Source: Spirosoma radiotolerans
Lineage (GTDB): Bacteria; Bacteroidota; Bacteroidia; Cytophagales; Spirosomataceae
Direction: 5' to 3'
Assembly: GCF_000974425.1 (NCBI RefSeq)
Contig: NZ_CP010429.1
Span: 5,379,501 to 5,443,500 of the forward strand
DNA length: 64,000 nucleotides
Positions within the stretch are counted from its first letter, which is position 1, and each line of letters begins with the position of its first letter. Made by a program: the position numbers and the translations under genes. The notes under the pieces are model-generated. The model searched no databases. It saw only the letters and a program-made list of their open reading frames with translations, and was not told where the DNA came from. Of this stretch, positions 60,106-64,000 are shown one piece after another.

Positions 60106-62325
60106 TTAAATAGTGAGGCCAACCGTCAATACGGCACTGCGGCCATCCGATGGCCAGACACCCGGCCCTGGATAAAATGTGGGGCGTTTGGTAAAATATT
60201 GCTGATTCAGGAGGTTGTTCACACTTCCGCGAATCGTCAGGCCACGTTTGCTATGCCAGGTCCCGTTCAAATCCCAGAGGCTATAGGCAGAGACCGGGCC
60301 AACGGCTCCATTAGCCGACGCAACGGGTGTGTTCAGTGCATCGGAAAACGTCTGGCTGACATAACTGTATTGCAATGTCAGGCTAGTGGTTCCGTAGCGG
60401 GCGGTCAGTCCGTTGCGGCTGGTCCATTCCGGAGCTGATTCCACCTGATTACCCACTACTGACCGATTTTCAGCGCCAGCTGATACCTGACCCTTCAGGT
60501 AACGCGCTTTGTTATAGGCCGTTGATGTAAATCCGCTAATCATAATTCGCTCCGTTCGCACAAGCTGGGTTTCTACGAGTGCCTCTACACCTGTGCTCCG
60601 ACTGTCGCCAATGTTGGTTCGGAAAATGTAATTTGTTCCATCGGTGTTGGTTAACAGGACCGTGCCCAGCCGATTCCGGTAGAGCAAGTCGAACACCGTA
60701 ACATTCAGATGCAAAGTCTGCCAGCGACCGTCAATCCCCATTTCGGCGTTGTAGCCGTAGGCATCTTTCAGGTTCTTGTCGATTCTCTCGTAGACGGACG
60801 CTGGAATGATGTCCTTAAAAACAACCGGACGATACGCCTGTGACCAGCCGCCATATACCTTAACAGACTCATTGACGCGGTACTCGCCATTGATGCCCAA
60901 CAATAGGAAATGATGACTGATATCGGTCGGTAAGTTTTCCGGTGCGTAATAGGTAATCGTACCGCGCATCTCTGTCTTACCACTTTCGAGCCGCATACCT
61001 GGCGAAATCGTCAGCCGATCCGTCAGGTGAAACTGGTTTTCGGCAAAGGCTGCAACATTTCGGGTTCGGTAATGCAGATCGCGCCTAAACGGACTGGTCA
61101 GCGACAGATCAAAATCCGTATCGGTCGTACCCACGCCAAGCTGACGACGGTGCAGGTCATTGTTCATTAGTTGTACACCCACCGCCAGGACTGAGCCAAC
61201 GTTACCCAGTTTATATTGATGCAGCAACCGCCATTCGGAGGTATAGCTGTTGAAGTTATCAATATCAACCTGCCGGGCTTTATATTGGCCCGTTGCCCGG
61301 CTGATGGTATCGGGAACGGTAGCGAAAGCATCCAGTTGAACGCTGTTACGAGCCCCCAAAACAGCCGATACCGTCCACAGAAGCCGAGTCCGATCCGACA
61401 GTTGCCAGTCTGTTTTCAGCGATGGGATATAGATGTCCGGGTTAAAATAATTCCGGCTCCGGGTCGACTGGCGCGGGTCCTGGGCAAACATCGCATCCGT
61501 CAATGGTCCCGGAATCTGGTAATTGTACGTTGACCGACCCAGTTCGGCCGTAAACCCCAACCGCTTAGTGGCCTGATACTGTAGGCGGCCAAACTGGGCA
61601 TTGGCATCGGAGCGGCTATTTTCCCGGTACCCGTTCGAGTGGCGCCGATAGTAGTATGCATAATAGGTCCACTTGCCTACGCGACCACCCACAGCGTTGT
61701 AGGTGCTCAGCAACCCGTATGAACCAACGGAGTTTACGGTCTCGAAGCCAAACTGGCGTGTGGTATCGGCGCTCTTGGTTACGTAATTGAGCATACCGCC
61801 AAACTGAGCCCCATATTGTAGTGAGGCTGTACCACGGACCAACTCAATTCGGTTAATGCTTTCCATAGGGGGCGAGTAGTGACTGGCCGGATAGCCATAC
61901 ATATCCGAGTTGGTAATGATGCCATTCTGCCGGATATTATTCTCCCACGACCGGTGCGGATCGAGTCCCCGAGTGGCTATATTGATCTGATTCCCGGTGC
62001 CGTCCATGTCATAAACAAACACGCCAGGGATGCGCGCAAACAGCTGACGGGGGCTTTTATCTGCCACGTTGGCATCAATGTCGGCCAACCGGATGACTTC
62101 GTTGCGCTTTCCGCTCATTAGGTAAGTACCATGCACAGCAGGCAACGACTCAACTACCGTTGGGCGAAACCCTTTTACCGTTACCTGATTCAGTGTTCGG
62201 CTGGGTAACGAGTCCGTTAATGGCCCATATGCCAGGCGTTGGGTGAACGGCTGAGCTATTAGATTACCCGTCAGACAGACGGCTAAACTAAACAGCCAAA
62301 GCCGTATTCTTTCCCTATTTTTCAT
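60106..62325 (-). CDS. TonB-dependent outer-membrane receptor
   Basis: 739 residues from MKNRERIRLWLFSLAVCLTG; the frame extends 44 codons upstream but that part is not a signal peptide. The plug domain spans about 45-170 (NQVTVKGFRPTVVESLP, DKSPRQLFARIPGVFVYDMDG, INRIELVRGTASLQYGAQFG). The barrel has the typical end TIRGSVNNLLNQQYFTKRPT and LTVGLTI. Without a carboxypeptidase-like domain it resembles siderophore/Fe3+-dicitrate receptors (FecA-like). It sits in the middle of the one-directional barrel-PAP2 cluster. Confidence 0.93.
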   Translation of the reverse strand: MKNRERIRLWLFSLAVCLTGNLIAQPFTQRLAYGPLTDSLPSRTLNQVTVKGFRPTVVESLPAVHGTYLMSGKRNEVIRLADIDANVADKSPRQLFARIPGVFVYDMDGTGNQINIATRGLDPHRSWENNIRQNGIITNSDMYGYPASHYSPPMESINRIELVRGTASLQYGAQFGGMLNYVTKSADTTRQFGFETVNSVGSYGLLSTYNAVGGRVGKWTYYAYYYRRHSNGYRENSRSDANAQFGRLQYQATKRLGFTAELGRSTYNYQIPGPLTDAMFAQDPRQSTRSRNYFNPDIYIPSLKTDWQLSDRTRLLWTVSAVLGARNSVQLDAFATVPDTISRATGQYKARQVDIDNFNSYTSEWRLLHQYKLGNVGSVLAVGVQLMNNDLHRRQLGVGTTDTDFDLSLTSPFRRDLHYRTRNVAAFAENQFHLTDRLTISPGMRLESGKTEMRGTITYYAPENLPTDISHHFLLLGINGEYRVNESVKVYGGWSQAYRPVVFKDIIPASVYERIDKNLKDAYGYNAEMGIDGRWQTLHLNVTVFDLLYRNRLGTVLLTNTDGTNYIFRTNIGDSRSTGVEALVETQLVRTERIMISGFTSTAYNKARYLKGQVSAGAENRSVVGNQVESAPEWTSRNGLTARYGTTSLTLQYSYVSQTFSDALNTPVASANGAVGPVSAYSLWDLNGTWHSKRGLTIRGSVNNLLNQQYFTKRPTFYPGPGVWPSDGRSAVLTVGLTI

Positions 62326-62398
62326 AAGCAGATTTTCGGGCAGAACAGAGAGACTGTTCAATTCAATGACTCTCCGTTCCACCCGCAACGTCAGGGAA

Positions 62399-63514
62399 TT
62401 AAAACCAGCGCGATACATTAATTGAAACCAGGTAATCGGCGAAGGCCGCATCGCCATGTTTCAGGCCCAGCGGATCGAGTCGGTCGGCATAGCTGGTGAT
62501 GCGGTTGCGGTAAACAGCCACCGGCACCGTGGCCGCGATGGACGTTTTATGACGCATGTACGACAGGCCCGGCTCGACCGACACGATATAACCAGGACGA
62601 CGGAATCCACTACTACCGCCAAACGCATCAATGGCGGGCACGCCTTCTACGCGGCCACCCAACATAACGGCCAGACCCGGAATCGCTTTGATGGATTGGC
62701 TTAAGCCAAGGCGAGCGGCAAACTGATCGGCTACGGAGAAATTGCCCGTTACCAGATCAATCGTTGTGGCTTCCGGGTTGCGCACGGTGCTGTTGGTTTC
62801 GCGTGGGTTGAACAGATAAAAGCCGTTTGCGTAGGCGGTCAGCGTTTTAGTAAGCGACATATACCCCTGAAGCTCAACACTTACCCCCACGCCACCATCG
62901 CCCAATTGAATCGACTGATCAACAGGTTTGTTGATCGTATAATCTGTGCCTTCCTTGGTCAGTCGGTGGAAGTCGTCAGTTACGCCATAATTGCCCGTCG
63001 GCAGTTTTACACCCAGACCCACCGCTAAATTGGCTTTTGGTAACTTTACTGGGTTCACAAGCCAGTAGCTACCCGAAAGGCGCAAATCACCAATTCCCTG
63101 CGACTGGGTATCAAACCGTTTTTGTTGAGGATTCTGGGCAATGGTGTTGCCATAATGTTCATAAAGCGACGAACGGTCGTTATATTGAATGGGCAGATTG
63201 ACCGAGAATGATAACCGCTGATTGACCAGGTAGGTAAGTCCCAGATCGATGGCATGCGACACGTTGATGACGTTGGTGCCTTGTTCAACGCGCTGTTTTT
63301 GCTCCTCGTCGCCAACAAAATGCTTGTAGGAGCGATAGAACCGGTAGCCCGCCGATACCTGCCAGTGACCATTCCGTTGTTTGAAGTAATCAGCCGAGCC
63401 CGCGGGAGCGGCACAACTCATGTGGCGAACGGCCACACAACCCTGCGCCAACGCAGACGCATTAAAAAGAACGATATAAGCGAACGCCAGAACGATTGTA
63501 TAAATCGATTTCAT
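62399..63514 (-). CDS. Outer-membrane beta-barrel protein
   Basis: 371 residues from MKSIYTIVLAFAYIVLFNAS, a signal peptide ending at ALAQ; the frame is open 35 codons upstream. The mature start has a Cys pair (GCVAVRHMSCAAPAG), then strands such as GHWQVSAGYRFYRSYKHFVG, LSFSVNLPIQYNDRSSLYEH and KLPKANLAVGLGVKLPTGNY. Similar in style to the two other barrels of the cluster. The TonB receptor follows 73 nt downstream. First gene of the cluster as seen in the window. Confidence 0.8.
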   Translation of the reverse strand: MKSIYTIVLAFAYIVLFNASALAQGCVAVRHMSCAAPAGSADYFKQRNGHWQVSAGYRFYRSYKHFVGDEEQKQRVEQGTNVINVSHAIDLGLTYLVNQRLSFSVNLPIQYNDRSSLYEHYGNTIAQNPQQKRFDTQSQGIGDLRLSGSYWLVNPVKLPKANLAVGLGVKLPTGNYGVTDDFHRLTKEGTDYTINKPVDQSIQLGDGGVGVSVELQGYMSLTKTLTAYANGFYLFNPRETNSTVRNPEATTIDLVTGNFSVADQFAARLGLSQSIKAIPGLAVMLGGRVEGVPAIDAFGGSSGFRRPGYIVSVEPGLSYMRHKTSIAATVPVAVYRNRITSYADRLDPLGLKHGDAAFADYLVSINVSRWF

Positions 63515-64000
63515 GGATAACAAAGTCTGAATGAGAGAAAATGAATTGACGTATGATCCCTGTCGACAGGAGACAACGCAGCATCCAGCCAGTGCAGGGC
63601 ACAAGCTGAGGCCGGACATGAACTCATTGACAGGAATAAATAGGCTCGCAATCGCGCCTGGAACTGGTCAGCTAGCGGTATGGCCGATGTTTCGCTGGTG
63701 CCCTCAGGGGCATCGAAACGCATCATTACAGCCTGCTCACGCCAGAAAGCGCAGCCAGAAACACGATCAGGAATTCACCTCAGACTTCGGGAGGGGGCGA
63801 ATGAACGGGGAGGGCGCGGGCCGCTGTTACGAATAACAGATTCGGAATACGAATCGCTTCACGCCAGGTAGGAGAGCAAAAATTGAAAATGTCGCGCGGG
63901 TTGGGCGAATACTCTTTTAGTAAAAACTTAAGCAGCTTACTGGCTTTTTTGTGCGAATCCGACGCGCCGGAAACGTGGTCATTCATGAACGAGAGTAGAT
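63515..64000. other. Region upstream of the outer-membrane cluster
   Basis: Probably carries the cluster promoter. A minus-strand frame at 63780-63986 (MNDHVSGASDSHKKASKLLK, 68 codons) may be a small gene, but no family is recognised; a second frame at 63511-63726 is not convincing. Confidence 0.35.

Noticed and set aside
1..64000. CRISPR arrays, tRNA or rRNA genes, diversity-generating retroelements, replication origin
   Set aside because: No regularly spaced identical repeats, no cloverleaf or rRNA signature, no reverse transcriptase, and no dnaA-type box cluster were seen by eye.

Overview
The window looks like chromosomal DNA from a Bacteroidota bacterium of the Cytophagales, probably Spirosoma or a close relative (inference from gene content). 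The markers are a secreted SprB-repeat protein with a gliding-motility (type IX secretion) C-terminal domain, a DUF4249 lipoprotein, LytS/LytTR pairs, TonB-type outer-membrane proteins, many AraC and HxlR regulators, and TAnnTTTG-type promoter boxes. I see no rRNA or tRNA genes, no CRISPR array and no intact transposase.

Layout. 1-8 kb: a frameshifted AraC regulator cut by the window edge, a DUF4932 protein, a LytS-like kinase with its LytTR regulator, a YdeI/OmpD-type protein, an FMN reductase with a nearby AraC regulator, and a decayed CheB-CheR remnant. 8-14 kb: a redox cluster of short-chain dehydrogenases, an NmrA-like protein, an F420-type NADP oxidoreductase, SnoaL-like proteins, two HxlR regulators and a Crp/Fnr regulator. 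14-19 kb: two large receiver-less PAS/GAF histidine kinases. 19-26 kb: an accessory and decaying stretch with DUF4332, a serine-hydrolase stub, a serine-recombinase pseudogene, an intact Xre-RES toxin-antitoxin pair, a DUF1080 protein, and an AraC plus FtsX permease pseudogene. 26-39 kb: surface and secreted proteins (SprB/CHU_C, S41 peptidase, DUF4249, MG2/plug-like protein), another PAS kinase, and small enzymes. 39-48 kb: a second redox cluster (three more SDRs, two HxlR, one AraC, a DoxX pseudogene, an orphan LytS kinase). 48-50.4 kb: almost no genes, but a 114-bp inverted repeat and several long perfect hairpins. 50.4-54.8 kb: an RsbR-RsbS-RsbT-phosphatase-kinase stressosome operon. 54.9-63.5 kb: a one-directional outer-membrane cluster with a TonB-dependent receptor, three predicted beta-barrels and two PAP2/vanadium-haloperoxidase-like lipoproteins.

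Three signals cut across the genes. (1) About 18 copies of an intergenic repeat (TCTCA, 15 nt containing GGGAGC, TGAGA) are scattered over the first 48 kb, all in the same orientation whatever the direction of neighbouring genes, and absent from 48-64 kb. (2) A palindrome TTACC-N4-GGTAA recurs in front of HxlR and SDR genes in both redox clusters and looks like a shared operator. (3) The two PAP2-like proteins are each built from two copies of the domain, with catalytic residues kept in only one of the four copies.

Several genes carry single-base frameshifts (left-edge AraC, AraC near 24.5 kb, DoxX near 46.65 kb, CheB). These may be true decay or assembly errors; read-level data would tell.
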